Below are positions 34,669-47,289 of a stretch of 64,000 bases of DNA, piece by piece (the first letter of the stretch is position 1; each line of letters opens with the position of its first letter). The translations under genes and the position numbers were made by a program. Origin of the DNA: Eublepharis macularius (lineage: Eukaryota > Chordata > Lepidosauria > Squamata > Eublepharidae); the NCBI RefSeq assembly GCF_028583425.1, contig NC_072792.1, forward strand, positions 158,912,676-158,976,675. Direction: 5' to 3'. The notes beneath the pieces were generated by a model. That model saw only the letters and a program-made list of their open reading frames with translations. It was not told the origin of the DNA and made no database searches.

Positions 34669-34898
34669 TAGGGTTGCCGGCTCCAAGTTGGGAAATTCCT
34701 GGAGATCTGGTGGGGTGAAACCTGGAGAAACCTGGAGAAAGTGGGGTTTGGGGAGGGAAAGGACCTTGACATGGCATAATTCCATAGAATCCAGCCCCCA
34801 AAGTATCCATTTTCTCTAGGTGAACTGATCTCTGTGGCCTGGAAACCTGCTGTAATTCCAGGAGATCTCCAGCCACTACCTGGAGGCTGGCAACCCTA
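34669..34898 (+). mobile_element. Short hAT-type element (TAGGGTTGCC family)
   Basis: The ends are TAGGGTTGCCGGCTCC and GAGGCTGGCAACCCTA. The body GTTGGGAAATTCCTGGAGAT and TTTTCTCTAGGTGAACTGAT matches the family. It contains a small internal duplication, CCTGGAGAAA twice. Confidence 0.82.
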
Positions 34899-36165
34899 TG
34901 CTTTCCACTTCAAGCCTCTGCCACACCTCCCAGTGGATTGAGGGTGGGTGGCTGCAAGCAGTGTTGCTGCTGTCACTGCTTCCTCTTTATCACCCCCCTT
35001 CTATTCCGCCACCTACCTGTTGCTGCCTACTCCTCTCCCTCCACAGCTTGCTTCTGCTACTGCACCTTCTCTTCCTCCTCTTGCCTCACTGTTGCTGTAT
35101 CCTTTTGCTTGTTCTCTTCCTCCTCCTGCGGCTTTGTCTCCTCATAGTTTTAAATGTTTTTTTAAAAATGTCTGTTGGAATACTAGAGGTGTTCTTAGAC
35201 TGACTTATTCGGTTTGGGGATGGAGGGGGAGTTACAAAACCCATTGCTTCCAGATTCTTCTACAAAGCTTGGTTTTGCAGACACTCATTGGAAAATGGCA
35301 AAATTTTGTGGGCTTTTTGATCTGCACTCTGGTTCCATTGTTCAGAGTTATATATATATGATAGCCAGAATACTAGACATCTCCATCTGCTGACAGCCAT
35401 CTTCATAAAATTAGGTCAATAAGCATCATTTATAGATCTGACCAATTTCACCACCCCAATTGTGTTTCAGAATGCATTTCAGGGGTATAAAAATATTTTA
35501 GAAGACATCCAGTTTGTGATAAACTCTTTCATTAAAACTAGTACAAAGATTTCTTTAAGTTTGTTTTCTTTGGTGGGTTAGCACTCATGTTTGTGAATAA
35601 GGCAATCGTGAACTTGAAAATGCCTTACCTGATGGATGTCTCCGAATGTGAAATAATTGGTCACTGAAAGCTTTCTAATTCCTGTCAGCAATGCGATGAG
35701 GTAATGTAGAAATTATGGCGCCCTTCAGAAACAGCATTACAAATATCAAAGTAATCACAATGTTTAAAGCAAGTCACTTACTCTGAGAAAAAAATGATAG
35801 CTGTAGCTGTTCCGAGCACAAGTATTTTGAGGGCCTGAAAAACCCAGAGATGATATCATGTTGTAAGGCACTGACATTCCTATAAGATCTGACACACATA
35901 TCTCCACATGTTTAAATTATAGTTCACAGAAAATGATTTTTTGCTTTCTTGGTTGCTCAAAATTAGCCTCTTAAGCACATGACTTGTCCAGAGTCCAGAA
36001 TCCATTAATTTTCCTGTCAAGCCTCAAGAGATCGGCATTTTCCACTGATTTCTTCTAGCTAGAAAGAAAACACTGCTAAATAGAATTAAGCAGAGAAAAC
36101 ACTGTATTTAATAGATATACCACATATTTCTCTATCTACACAATGAACTTACTACCATTTTATAC
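34899..36165. other. Intergenic sequence, nothing recognised
   Basis: A low-complexity CTCCT/CTGCTTC stretch lies at about 34970-35150. Otherwise no signature was recognised. Confidence 0.45.
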
Positions 36166-36169
36166 ACTT

Positions 36170-36335
36170 TTTAACTGTCATGGCTTCCCCTAAAGAATTC
36201 TGGGACTTCTTGTTTGTGTCAAATGCACAGAATTGCCTATTGCAGCGGCTTAAGCTCCCCATGCAGAGCTACAGTTGTTTCTGTGGAGTGAATATGCCTT
36301 ATATGGTAGTTGTAGTTCATCAATCAATGATTTAA
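36170..36335. mobile_element. Possible miniature element (ATTCTGGGA-type)
   Basis: TCATGGCTTCCCCTAAAGAATTCTGGGA begins a block followed by CATGCAGAGCTACAGTTG and GTAGTTGTAGTTCAT. These phrases recall a common reptile inverted-repeat element, but the ends are not clear. Confidence 0.35.
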
Positions 36336-36339
36336 TACT

Positions 36340-37370
36340 GGTTATGTTGTGGAAACCAAGGGAAAAGAGGGATGAAGGCAAATTGTGATCCTGAGAGGTC
36401 CCCAACCCTTTTTAGCCTGTTGGCACCTTTGAAATTCTGACATAGGGTGGTGGTCATACAATCACAAATGGATGCTGCAAGGAGATACAGCCAATCCAAA
36501 ATAGTTGCTGAGGTGGTAAAGCCATACACACACACAGAGAAGTAGGAAGCCCAAGTGCAGGGGAGAAGAGAGGTAATTTTAAAATATATACTGGGGGAAA
36601 GGAGTGAGTGAAAGAATAAAACCAACATTGTGGTGGCAACTGCTGCCAAGACAATATTACTTCAATCTGTATAACTAATCATCTCCTACGTCCAATAAGA
36701 AGCCCTTCCAAGCAAGAGCCTCACCTGCTTTCTAAAACCCTTGGCAGGTGCCTGAAAAGGTGTCAGCAGACACAAGGTGGCCACATTGGGAACTCTTCTT
36801 AATTCAGGGCAATTCACAATGATTAGCTGGTACAGACAGCACAGTTTGTTTATTTGTGATATTTAAATCTCATCCTTCCCCCAAGTTGCTTAGGGCATTG
36901 TAGAATAAATCTGAGTTACAAATTAGAGAACAATGCACTAAAGACAGTATAATATGTAAATATAATGTAACAGAGCTGAATTGCAAAATTGGCCAACAGT
37001 GCAATATATACAAGGAACAAAGCATGAAAATGAAATTTCACAGACATTGAACAGTATTATTCCCTATTATTAAAATGCCTTTCAAAATAGTTCCATTTTA
37101 TACTTCTGTGAAATGATAAATGGGCAGGGGCTTTCCATGAACTCACAAGACATGCCCTTCCAGCAGGCGAGATCCATGACAGAATGCCTGGGTACAAGCA
37201 GCTGTCAATCTTATCCTCTTTCAAGGAGGTACCTTCTGTTTTCAGACCAAGGAAACCACTGGGTGAATTTTTACCTTGGCAATTAAGTCATTAGTTGTCT
37301 TTAGGTAAACCACAATTCTTTCTGCAATATGGGGATAAGATTTGTTTTTTTAATTTATACTTGCTTTTTT
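36340..37370. other. Intergenic sequence with a possible L2 tail near 36845
   Basis: At 36845-36960 a sequence similar to antisense L2 3' ends is present (TTTATTTGTGATATTTAAAT and CAATGCACTAAAG). The rest has nothing recognised. Confidence 0.4.
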
Positions 37371-37375
37371 CTTCC

Positions 37376-37440
37376 ATCAGTCCATCTGTCCATCCATCCG
37401 TCCGTCCGTCCGTCCGTCCGTCCGTCCATCCATCCATCCA
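37376..37440. repeat. (TCCG/TCCA)n microsatellite
   Basis: Tandem tetranucleotides of alternating blocks: TCCA units, seven TCCG units, then TCCA units. Confidence 0.93.
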
Positions 37441-37589
37441 GGCAATATTTCTCTGCCACCATTGTGTCTGCATGTAATTATCCAGCTGAGTTGTTTTGCA
37501 TGGTTCAAGGGCCTCTCCATCATGGCCCCATGGAACTAGAATCTGATAACACAATGGGCTCACTGTGATTAAGTGTTGACTGACTTTGC

Positions 37590-40255
37590 AGACAAAATCG
37601 CCAAGAATGGTTCTGAATAAGATGCTGGCATGGATGCATGGTCAGAGGATGTAGCTCTGGCAACTGCTTTTCCAATTTTTATGGATACCTTTCAGCTTGT
37701 GGAGACCAAGGATGTGGACAAGATCCTTGCAAAGATGAGTGACTACCTGCATTCTCAACCCTTGCTCTTCCCGGCTATTAAAGGCTGCGAGAGGGGGACT
37801 GGCTGATTGGGTAAGGGGAGTGAAAAATGCTTCCTTGAGAACAGGAATTGTACCACCTGTTCAAGGAAACAGTAATTCAACCTGTTGTTCTGGCTGACTG
37901 GTCAAGCCTGATTCAGATATAGGTGTGCACTTAAGAAGTCCTGAGCATCTAGTTAGTTTTCCTATATCAAATCATTTAACTCCTGCCAAGAGGTACACCA
38001 CAGATAATGTCTTAGGCTTGTTAGTGGGTATTGTACACAGGTAATACAATTATGGAATCTCTGCTTCCGTTTTAAGCGTTTATTATTACAAAATAATTAT
38101 TCAGTATTCTTAATATCAATTCAATCAACAGATGATCGTACCATTCATTATAACTACATAGATCATTAAAGGAGAGCGATTACATGAGTCTTACCCAAAG
38201 ATATGGAGGTCACAGGCAAGGAACCCCTTCTAAGAAGAAGCTCCATATCAATTTAGCCTGTCATATTTATAGAGTTTCAGAACCTTCTCTTAACAGTAGC
38301 TGTCTATCCCGCTTCAAAGACTCATCTTATGACTTATCTTATGACTTCATACACCAAACGAGGTTATCCATATTTGAAACATACAACAATAGTTAGTTCA
38401 TTCTTGCTGCTTCTTGCCATAACAGAGTCTACGTAGAATTAGTGATTACAAGTTTCTCATACATTTCAATATCTTTTGGCCCTCCACCAATGCAGCAATT
38501 CTTGAATAATATTGTCAGCTTTTATGAAGTTAAAAACTCCTGTCATTTTTAGATACTGCCTGTTCCTGGGCCTTGGTACATTGTATATTTGTATATATTG
38601 ATATGTTAGACAGCTCTTCTTATCTACACATGGCAATACAACTGTGTAACTCTATTATTTTACGTCCCTCTCCAAGGTTGTTAGATTCTAGGCCTCTAGA
38701 CGCCCTTTGTGGCCTATCTACTAAGGAGCCAGAGTAGCCCTGTTTCTGTATGCAAAGGTATCTTGAACGACTTTCTTTGTCATATCCAGCAAGTGTTCCC
38801 TTATAGTTCTAGCTATATCCATGACATTGTGTTGAAAAAAACCCTCCCTGAGCCCTACTATGTTGGAGAACTTCCAGCCAGTCTCCAATCTTTCACTTTG
38901 AGCAAGATGTTAGAATGGGTGGTCACTTCTCAACTCCAGGGGTTCTTGGAAGAGACTGATTTTCCAGATCCATTTCAATCTGGCTTCAGGCTGGGATTTG
39001 GAACAGACTGTACTGGTCACCTTAATGGATGACCTCTACTAAGAACTAGATATGGGAAGCATGACCCTGCTATTCCTTCTGGATCTCTCAGTGGCCTTCG
39101 ATATCATTGACCATGGTATCCTTCTGAGACACCTCTCAACCCTGGGGTTAACAGGCACCATGTTATGGTGGTGTGAATTCTATCTGGGTGATCGGTCTCA
39201 GACGGTGGTCCTTGGGAGACCCCTGCTCTACTCCATGGCCATTGACCTATGGAGTCCAACAGGGGTCGATTTTATTCCTCATGTTATTTAATATTTACAT
39301 GAAGCTGCTGAGAGAAGTCATCAGGAGATTTGATCTGCAGTGTCATCAATATGTGGATGATACCCAGGTCTACCTTTCTTTTCCATCTAATTCCAAGGAT
39401 GCTGCTGATGTTCTGAACTGGTGTTGGAGTCAGTAATTGGCTGGATGAGATGAACAACCTGACAGTTAATCCTGACAAGACAGAGTTTCTCTGGGTTAGT
39501 AGAAAGGCCAGCAAGTGATATGAGATCACCTCTGTCTTGGATGGGGTTACACTCCCCCAGAAAAGTCAGGTTTGCGTCTTAGGAATACTGCTTGACATGG
39601 TGGTCACTTTAGAAAGCCAGTTTGCAGCAGTGGCTCGGAGTATATTTGCCAAGCTCAGCTCGTGCATCCACTGCGTCCATTCCTGGTTCAGTCAGATCTA
39701 GCCACAGTGATCCATGCCTTAGTTACATCTCGACTGGACTATTGCAATGCACTGGGACTACTCTTGAAGATGGGTCGGAAGCTGCAGCTAGTGCGGAATG
39801 CTGTGGCTAGAATGCTGGTCGGGGCCAGCTATCAGAAATATGCGACCCCAAAATTACAGCAACTGTACTGGTTACCAATCTGCTCCCAAGGTCAATTCAA
39901 GGTGCTGGTTCTGTCTTATAAAGCCCCACATAGCTTGGGACCAGGGTATCTGAAGTACCATCTTCTTCCATATATTCCTGTCTGGGAGCTAAGATCAGAA
40001 GAAGAGGCCCTACTGACTGTCCCATTGACCAAATAAGCTTAGTTCGTGACAGCCTTTTCTGTAACAGTCCCATGGCTGTGGAACAATCTCTCCTGGGAGT
40101 TGCACCTGGCCCCCTGTTTTATTTAGGACAGTACTTTAAATGTATTTTAACTTTGTTTTTAACTGTTTTCAACTACTGTTTTTTATTTTATATTGTAAGC
40201 CACCTTAAGCACATTTAGAGGAAAGGTGGCTAATAAATATTTTAAATAAATAATA
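37590..40255 (+). mobile_element. L2-type LINE copy, split by an LTR-like insertion
   Basis: Left part 37590-37887 includes LADWVKGVKNASLRTGIVPP. After an insertion it resumes near 38830 with LKKTLPEPYYV, then DLSVAFDIIDHGILL near 39085 and YVDDTQVYLSF near 39350 (the YxDD motif). It continues with LDYCNALG and LQQLYWLPICSQGQFKVLVL, and ends near 40255 in an A-rich tail. Frames are interrupted many times. Confidence 0.88.
37888..38829 (-). mobile_element. Probable solo LTR in an L2 copy
   Basis: A 0.94-kb non-L2 block interrupts the L2 sequence. The repeat TGTTG flanks it (37883-37887, 38830-38834), although one alternative places TGGCTG...ATGACA as the ends. On the minus strand AATAAA lies near 38070, about 180 bp from the left end, as in the LTR at 312-1318. 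No coding capacity. Confidence 0.45.
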
Positions 40256-40734
40256 AATATATTTTTGTTTCCTCAAAGAGTTGCAAAAACTTGGTAAGCC
40301 AGGACTTCCCTTTGCAAAAGCCATGCTGTTTTTCCCTCACCAGGCTTTCTTACCTTATGTGCCTAATAATTCTATCTTTGATTATAGTTTCTATTCATTA
40401 TGGTGGACTTCATGAGAGCAGAAAGACAGGGTATACATTTTATAAAACAAAACAAAATAATAAAGAATTTGCCTGGGATGTCAGGCTAACTGGCCTGTAA
40501 TTTCCTGGTTTCCTTCTGGACCCCTTTTTAAAATCAATGTAACATTTGCTATTCTCTGGTCCTCTGGTATAGTGGCTGATTTTAGCGTTAAGATAAATAT
40601 ACTGGTTAGTAGATCAACAATTTCACATCTGAGTTCCCTAAGAACCCTTGGATACATGCCATCAAGACCTGGAGAGTAATCAGTTTTTAATTTCCCCAGT
40701 TAGTCTAGAACTTCATTTCTCCTTGCCTCAATTT

Positions 40735-41800
40735 TATTATTTATTTATTATTTATTTATTTTCAACTTTTATTCCGCCCTCCCTGTGAGCGGGCTCAGGG
40801 CAGATCACATCATTTAAAACCATAATAAATATCACATGTTCCATAAAACCAATAAAACATTTAAAATTCAGTCAGCATTCAGCATTTCGTACAATATAAC
40901 CAGCAACAAATGGCAGCAGTCAATATTATCGAATTTGAAGCAGATGGGGGACAAACCCAATTGGGAGGGTTTAAATCATTTCTCTTCCCCTCTTACCAGG
41001 CCGTTGGAGGCCTGGCCCAGCCTCAACCATATGCCTGGCGGAACATCTCTGTCTTACAGGCCGGCGAAAGGATAACAGCTCCTGCTGGGCCCTGGTCTCA
41101 ATAGACACAGAGTTCCACCAGGTTAGAGCCAGAACTGAAAAAGCCCTGGCTCTGGTTAAGACTAGGTGGGCCTCCCTGGGGCCAGGGACCACCAACAGCT
41201 GTTTCTCTCCTGATCAAAGCATCCTCCGGGAATATATGGGGAGAGGCGGTCCCGCAGATATGTTGGTCTCAGTCCACGCAGGGCTTTGTAGGTTAATACC
41301 AAAATCTTAAATCTGATCTGGTACTCCACTGGCAGCCAGTGCAGCTGGTGCAGTATAGGTGTTATATGTGCCCTATTTGGCACTCTTGTAATAACGTGCA
41401 GCTGCATTTTGAACCAGCTGTAATCTCTGGGTCAGACTCAAGGGCAGCACTGTGTAGAGTGAGTTACAGTAATTCAGTCTTGAGATGACCATTGCCTGGG
41501 TCACTGTAAGTAAGTCGCGGGTCGAGAGGTAGGGGACAAGTTGCCTGGTCTGCCATAGATGGAAAAAAGAGGACCTGGCAACCACTACGACCTGCGCCTC
41601 CATTTTCAGGGAGGCATCCAGAATCACCCCTAAGCTCCTAACCCTCGGAACTGGTGCAAGTGGCGCCTTGTTGAGGGTCAGGAGCTGGAGTCCCAAACCT
41701 AAACACCCACAGCTCCAGTTCAGGACCTCTGTCTTTGTCGGGTTCAATTGCAGCTGACTCTGCTTCAACCATCCAGTCAACCAATTTGACTCAGTTCCTC
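40735..41800 (-). mobile_element. L2-type LINE 3' end, minus strand
   Basis: Reading on the minus strand: LQLNPTKTEVL near 41740, LNYCNSLYTVLP near 41470, LHQLHWLPVEYQIRFKILVL near 41330 and TYLRDRLSPYIPG. The noncoding tail at 40740-40860 carries CCGCCCTCCCTGTGAGCGGG and a (TTTA)n run. The frame is broken near 41390. Confidence 0.88.
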
Positions 41801-41839
41801 AGACTTCCTGAAAACAGTAGCTCTGACTTGGATACATGC

Positions 41840-42330
41840 CCCGTGTGCACACGAGTTCCATAGGACATTCCAACAAACACATATTAGTAGAAGTGAATTT
41901 GCTGTCTCCTTACAACATTTGGAAAAGGCTACTGATGTCTGGGAAATCTGCTAAAAATTACATTTCCCTGCTTAAGAGCTGCATTCACTCCCCTGATGTC
42001 CTAATGCCCCCTTTCTTTCTCTTTTTGGAAAGTGTACTAGGATTACAAAGAAAACGATTAATTTTCTTCGCAGTTCAGTGCTTTGATGGACCCTGTGCCT
42101 AGCTGCAGTCATCTGCAGGTGCTAATAATAAATTGAGATTCGACATTATAGCCGTAGGTGATAAACATGTCAAGAAACATTCTGATTGCCTAGAATTCAA
42201 ATTGCATTTCCAAGAACAGAAGCCTACCAGGCAGTTTTCTGTGCTCTGAGAAAAATGTCTCATTAGTACCTCATTAACACCAGCTGCTAATGATCGACAG
42301 GTCATGGGTGTGCTGCTGCTATTCAGCAAC
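41840..42330. other. Non-repetitive candidate conserved noncoding element
   Basis: About 490 bp free of recognised repeats, surrounded by TE debris, with homeodomain-like cores (CTAATAATAAATTG, CTCATTAGTACCTCATTA, GCTGCTAATGATCG). The texture resembles deeply conserved vertebrate enhancers. This is an inference from composition, since no alignment was possible. Confidence 0.35.
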
Positions 42331-42714
42331 AAATGCTGCTAGACAGTAGACACTAACAGGTCGCTTTGCCAAATATGTCAGGAGGCAGAACCCACCATGT
42401 TAGCTGTGAGAAGAACCCAAGCCATGCTGAATTCTAGCTGCTCCCCAACCTCTTGTGTGCAAGTGTCGCTAGGCACTGGATTCAGCTTCTGGCTCCTCAT
42501 GCTTCTTCACACATTACAGAGGTTGGGTCTGGGTCCCATGTCAGTTGTAACACAATCACACATGAGTTGTGGGCTCTCCTTGGTTCCTGAGCATGTGGTT
42601 TCTGATTAGGATCTGGACCGTGGTGCACATAGAGAAGAGACTTAATGCCTACCCCCCGCCCCCACATACTATTTTCCCACCCAGAAAGAGTTCCAGGACA
42701 ACATAATCAGTTAC

Positions 42715-43370
42715 CATATTCAAGGTTTTGACCATCGCACACAAAGCCCTTCATGGCCTTTGCCCTTCATATCTGTAGGGCCACCTCTCATCCTATGCTC
42801 CACCATAGCAACTTCACTCACCTGAACAGGGCCTTCTGCAGGTATCACCCTGAAAATGGGCAAAATCAGCAGCTGCCCATACACATGCATTCTCTGTGGT
42901 GGCCCCCACCTGATGGCATGGCCTGTCTGAAGAGGTCAGGAAAGCTCCCACTCTCCTAGCTTTCTGCAAACTATGCAAAACAGAATTTTCAGGAGGGCAT
43001 TTTTACTCAGATAATAGGCCTGAGCTGTAAGAATTGGCTCAGAGAGATGTCTTGGATAGGAACAGGGTCTGTAGACTGTACTACTGGGTACTGTCTGTTG
43101 ATGTAGTTATTCTGCTACCAGGTAGTTTTCACATCTTTAAAGATGTCATGTTTAATTACTTACGCTTTGTTTCAGCAATGCTTCATCTCTGTGTTTCTGA
43201 TTTATGCCCGTTTCATTTGTGCAACCCATACCCTATTGTATTTGTTTACTGAATGTTCTAGCTATTGATCATGTATTTACTCATTGAATGTCCTAGTGGT
43301 TGCTCTTATTGACTTGCACTATGTAACCTACCTTGTGTCTCAGTGAGTAAGTTGGACAAACAAACAATTT
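42715..43370 (+). mobile_element. L2-type LINE 3' fragment
   Basis: It contains an AAGGTTTTGACCATCGCACA/AAGCCCTTCATGG block, then CACCTGAACAGGGCC and GTGGTGGCCCCCACC. All of these correspond to the C-terminal part of the L2 copy at 29674. It ends near GTTGGACAAACAAACAA. Confidence 0.75.
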
Positions 43371-43955
43371 GGAGAAAGCCACATATCCCCTGGGATACAT
43401 GAGGATTTCCCCAATAGTCCCTATAGCTCACCCTGGGACTGTTTCACGCTGGGATTTTGGCACATGAGGAAGGCTGAAAGTCCTTCTATATGTACACCAT
43501 GATGGACATGATCTAAATTCACCAATGTAAGGGCAGCAATTGAGGAGAACCGACAACTCGTGATTTTGTTATATCTGACACAAAGTAGGAACCAGACCTA
43601 ACTAGTATACTCCACAGCAGCCATTCTGTCTAGTAGTAACAGAGGGGGAGCTGATACCACGAGGTTCCATCCACCAGTCTGACTGGGGTTCAGTTGCCTT
43701 GGCTCCTCCCCTCCGAGGCTTATCCTGCAACAGCCATTCAATCTGGTCTATGACGACCATCATGGAACAACTGTTTATATTATTTAAGGCTGAGACAGGG
43801 GTGTCCAGTTTTCAGCCCATGAGCCACTGCCAGCTCACAGACTCTTTTCATCCAAACCATGAAAATATAATAAAAAACTAACAAAAGCAACCAAATTGGG
43901 GGGTGCCGAGTGTCCAGGTCAGCTTTGTGCCTCTGATGGCACACCTGGAAGTAAA
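43371..43955. other. Intergenic sequence, nothing recognised
   Basis: No coding or repeat signature was recognised. Confidence 0.4.
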
Positions 43956-43963
43956 CAGTAGCT

Positions 43964-44114
43964 GCTTCCACACACGTTGGATAATGCACTTCCAATGCTC
44001 TTTAGTGATCACTTGGAACTGGGTTTTTGTGTGTGAAACAAAAAATCCACTTCCAAAGGCCTGTTAAAGTGCATTGAAAGGGCATTATCCAATGTGTGTG
44101 GAAACGGCCACTGT
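43964..44114. mobile_element. Palindromic miniature element
   Basis: The left end CAGTAGCTGCTTCCACACAC and the right end, read on the other strand as CAGTGGCCGTTTCCACACAC, form terminal inverted repeats. They continue with TTGGATAATGC and AATGC blocks on both sides. The target duplication is not visible. Confidence 0.75.
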
Positions 44115-44256
44115 GTCTCTGCGATGTTGTAGAGCCATTCCCTGGATGCCTGTCTGTTCTCATTTACAGGTGCTAGAGTGGCCACTGGGGCAGGTGTGGC
44201 ATAGAAAAGGAGGGTTGGAGGATAGAAAAAGGGAGACAGAATGGTTGGGAAGTTTG

Positions 44257-44460
44257 GTTGCCAGTGTTGAGGTGGGGCCTGGAGATCTCCTGGAATTACA
44301 ACTGATCTCCTGACTATGGAGACAAGTTCCCATGAAGAAAATGGCTGCTTTGACGTTCACTGTGGCATTATGCCTTGCTGAGGTCCCTCTTGAAACCTTG
44401 CCCTCCCCTAGTACTACCCTCAAATCTCCTAGAATTTCCCGGTTTGAAGCTGACAATCCT
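44257..44460 (-). mobile_element. Short hAT-type element (TAGGGTTGCC family), diverged
   Basis: On the minus strand it matches the family body. On the plus strand this is seen as GAGATCTCCTGGAATTACAA, GAAGAAAATGGCTGC and CTCCTAGAATTTCCCGG. The termini are degraded (GTTGCCAGTG, CTGACAATCCT). Confidence 0.7.
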
Positions 44461-44804
44461 CAGGAGAAGGAAGAATGTGAAGACGGCAGAGGCAAAGAGG
44501 CTGCATAGCAAACAAGAGGGGGACTGGAGGCTGGAAAGAAAAGGAATTCGGGAAATAATTACAGCATCCAGGAATTCTGGGTGTGTCCCAGATGTGAATC
44601 TCTGGGTTTTCTGACTTTGAGTGAGTTCGGAAGGGGGGCTTCCCAGAAAGGTAACAAAAGGTGTCTGCATCTAGATAGAGTGGGGGGAAAGGACTAGTAG
44701 GGTGGAGGCCTCACCCATGCTTGCGAAAGATTGGTAGGAGATGTTCAGGCAAAGTCAGTAAAAGTAATCAAACCCACCCGACTAATTGATAGTAATTAGA
44801 GTGG

Positions 44805-45030
44805 GTCCCCCACTCCCAGCCTGTTCCCCTCGACGCCACCTCTCACCTGGCTAGCAGTAGGAAAAGGCACAGGCAATGGCCCCAGGAGCCCTGCAGCACA
44901 CGCTCCAGAGGACTTTCTTGTCATTTTGGGAATGACACTGCACATGCGCGTGAAGGTGAGTCTTCCTGCAACAGGCCCCCCCCCCCCCATCTCCCGGTTT
45001 GGGTTCTGGGGGACCTGGCAGACTCTACAG
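44805..45030. mobile_element. Short nonautonomous element
   Basis: GTGGGTCCCCCACTCCCAGC, CTCACCTGGCTAGCAG and the right end GGGGGACCTGGCAGACTC echo the elements at 12880 and 22057. A C-run lies near 44980. Confidence 0.45.
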
Positions 45031-45829
45031 TTCAAAAGCACATTTATCAAACAGTTGCCAGGCGCTACTCATGTAAACGGGACTTGAGTGTTGAGCCTGA
45101 GAAAACTGATGCATCACTGGAAAAGTCCACATTTAAAAATAAAAACCTTGATCCATCCAGCCATAAAACAAACTGGCATTACTGAAATCTTGAATCCGAC
45201 ATTGGGACAATCTACTTTTCCTGTGTTTGATTTTTGGCAATCTCTGTTTGCTTTTGTTTATCTGTTTATATCCCTTGGGATGAAAGAGATCTAAGGTGTG
45301 GGGTATGCTGGCTGCAGTCAGATCTTTTTTTAGGGACTGTTCTTCAGGATGCTTGACCGTTGCTCTTGGGTTCTTAGATGTGCACACTGTGTCCATTCCA
45401 TTCTCTTGCTTTGCAGGCACTCTATGTCCTCGGTCTTTTAGGAAGCACAGTTCATATAAACTGCTATTTCCTCTGACTCACTTCTTCTAGGCCTAGAGAG
45501 TGTACTGAATTCACTAGCTTTGTGGCAGAAGGAAGGTCATTGAAAGTCAACAAAAGGTGCCCAGCACGTTGTGGATACAGGCTCTGAGTTGCAAAGAAAG
45601 GTTTTACAGCTCCCTGTGATTAACCCACCAAGAGAGTTTTGACAAACAAGCGCAGATGACATTGGAAGTCCCCCCCATCCCCCACGTGATGTTGAACATC
45701 AAACCGTAAGGATGAGTATTTTTGTTCTGATTTCATTGAGGCGTTGTACTCCCCAATTGGATCCATTCCAGGAAGAGGAAGCAATCTCTTTACCTCACAT
45801 TGTACAGCTCCACTTCAGGGGTATTTATT
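45031..45829. other. Intergenic sequence, nothing recognised
   Basis: No coding or repeat signature was recognised. Confidence 0.4.
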
Positions 45830-46012
45830 TATTTTACATACTTCATATATACCCTGACTCTGCTGCTTAAGTTCTTCTCCTTCCCTCCATTTTATCTTCA
45901 CAACAATCTTTTGAGGGAGGGCAGGCCGTGTGTGTGACTGGCCAAAGGTCACCCAGCAAGCTTTCATGGGAGAGTGGGGATTTGAACCTAAGACTCCCGG
46001 GTAGTTTCTGTG
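45830..46012 (-). mobile_element. tRNA-derived SINE, minus strand
   Basis: On the plus strand: TTTATCTTCACAACAATC, GGCCAAAGGTCACCCAGCAA and GAGTGGGGATTTGAACC, the complement of the common SINE body and its tRNA-like box B. An ATTT tail lies on the left. Confidence 0.7.
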
Positions 46013-46094
46013 CTTAATATGTCTGTCTTAGAATTGCTTATGCTCTGTTCCAGCATTTCTTCAACTCTGGATTGGATTTCTGCTGGCTTTAAAT

Positions 46095-46210
46095 CTTGCA
46101 AATTTGCATTTAGAGACCCTATGAGATTGTTTACGGAAATGTTTTTGAAACTGATTGCACTGAGTCTCTGTGAGAAAGGCGGACTATAGATAATGTAAAT
46201 AAAACAACCA
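46095..46210 (+). mobile_element. L2-type LINE 3' tail
   Basis: GATTGTTTACGGAAATGTTTT, CACTGAGTCTCTGTGAGAAA and a GGACTATAGATAATGTAAAT end resemble the tail at 54500-54620. Confidence 0.55.
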
Positions 46211-46794
46211 GATCTCCCAGCTAGGGACAGCTGACTAGTCTATGGAATGCCCAGTGGAAGGTCCAAGGCAAAAGACTTAGTTTCTCAGGTTTTCCCTCAG
46301 TTGATTTTTGGAGGATATTCTCTAAAAAAAGCTTTACCTTTGCTGTGAAGTTCGTAACTCGGTTATATTTAGAAGTTGATCTGTCTACTACCTTAGAAGT
46401 AACCAGGGCTCATGGAGTGGAAATGTGTAAAAATAAACTGTTCTGACATTATTCTGAAAATCATTAGGATAACTTTATTCTATAAAGAGAAACGTGCATT
46501 TCCTGCAACAAGCCTGGAAGCAGATGATCTGGACATATAGACTGGAAATGGACTTTTTATTTGCTGGAAATGGGGAGTTCGTTTTTGCAATTGGTCAGGG
46601 ATGGGGTTTGTTAGTGAGAGAGTATCATTATGTTGAAGTATTCGATGTTCTTTAATATCAAAATTCAGTATAATAATTAATTGAAGGGAAAACATGCAAT
46701 GCTTAAAGTTCCTGAAGGTCAGCATCAAATTCTTATTCTCCTGTTCTGCACAAGATGGTGGTAGGGTTGTTGCCCCAATTTCTAAATGATTATA

Positions 46795-46990
46795 ATATTT
46801 ATGTGCTATTAAATTGCAACCAGCTCATGGTGACCCCTCATGGGGTTTTCAAGGCAAGAAATGAGCAGAGGAGGTTTGCCATTGCCTTCCTCTGCATAGC
46901 AATTTCCTCAGGGGTCTCTCATTTGAGTACTTCTCATGGCTGACCCTGCTTACACGTCCTACCTCTGATGAGGTTAGGCTAGTCTGGGCT
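46795..46990 (-). mobile_element. 5S rRNA-derived SINE, minus strand, diverged
   Basis: Read on the minus strand it gives CCTCATCAGAGGTAGG, CAGGGTCAGCCATG, AGTACTCAAATGAGAGACC and then GAGGAAGGCAATGGCAAACC, aligning with the head and tail of the better preserved copy at 47448. It ends with the BovB-like GGTCACCATGAGCTGG block. Confidence 0.65.
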
Positions 46991-47289
46991 ATTCAGGCTA
47001 CTTCTAAATGATTAGGGAACCAGATCTCTGAGGTTTCTTGGGGGCGGGGCCGCAGTCAAATGCATCTGTTCTTTTAATAGCTTAAAGAGCGGATTCTGGC
47101 TGGTACAGCTTGTCTTGAGTGGTTTATGACAAATTCTACACATCTATGAGGAAGAGTCCTGCCTTAACCCTAATTTTTCCATCCCTGCATCCTAGCAAAA
47201 TAGTGAATCTCATTCCTTAATCCAATGAAGTAAAAGCCAATCTGTTAGGTACCCAAGGCACTTAAGCTCCAGCACATAGATTGCTAAAG

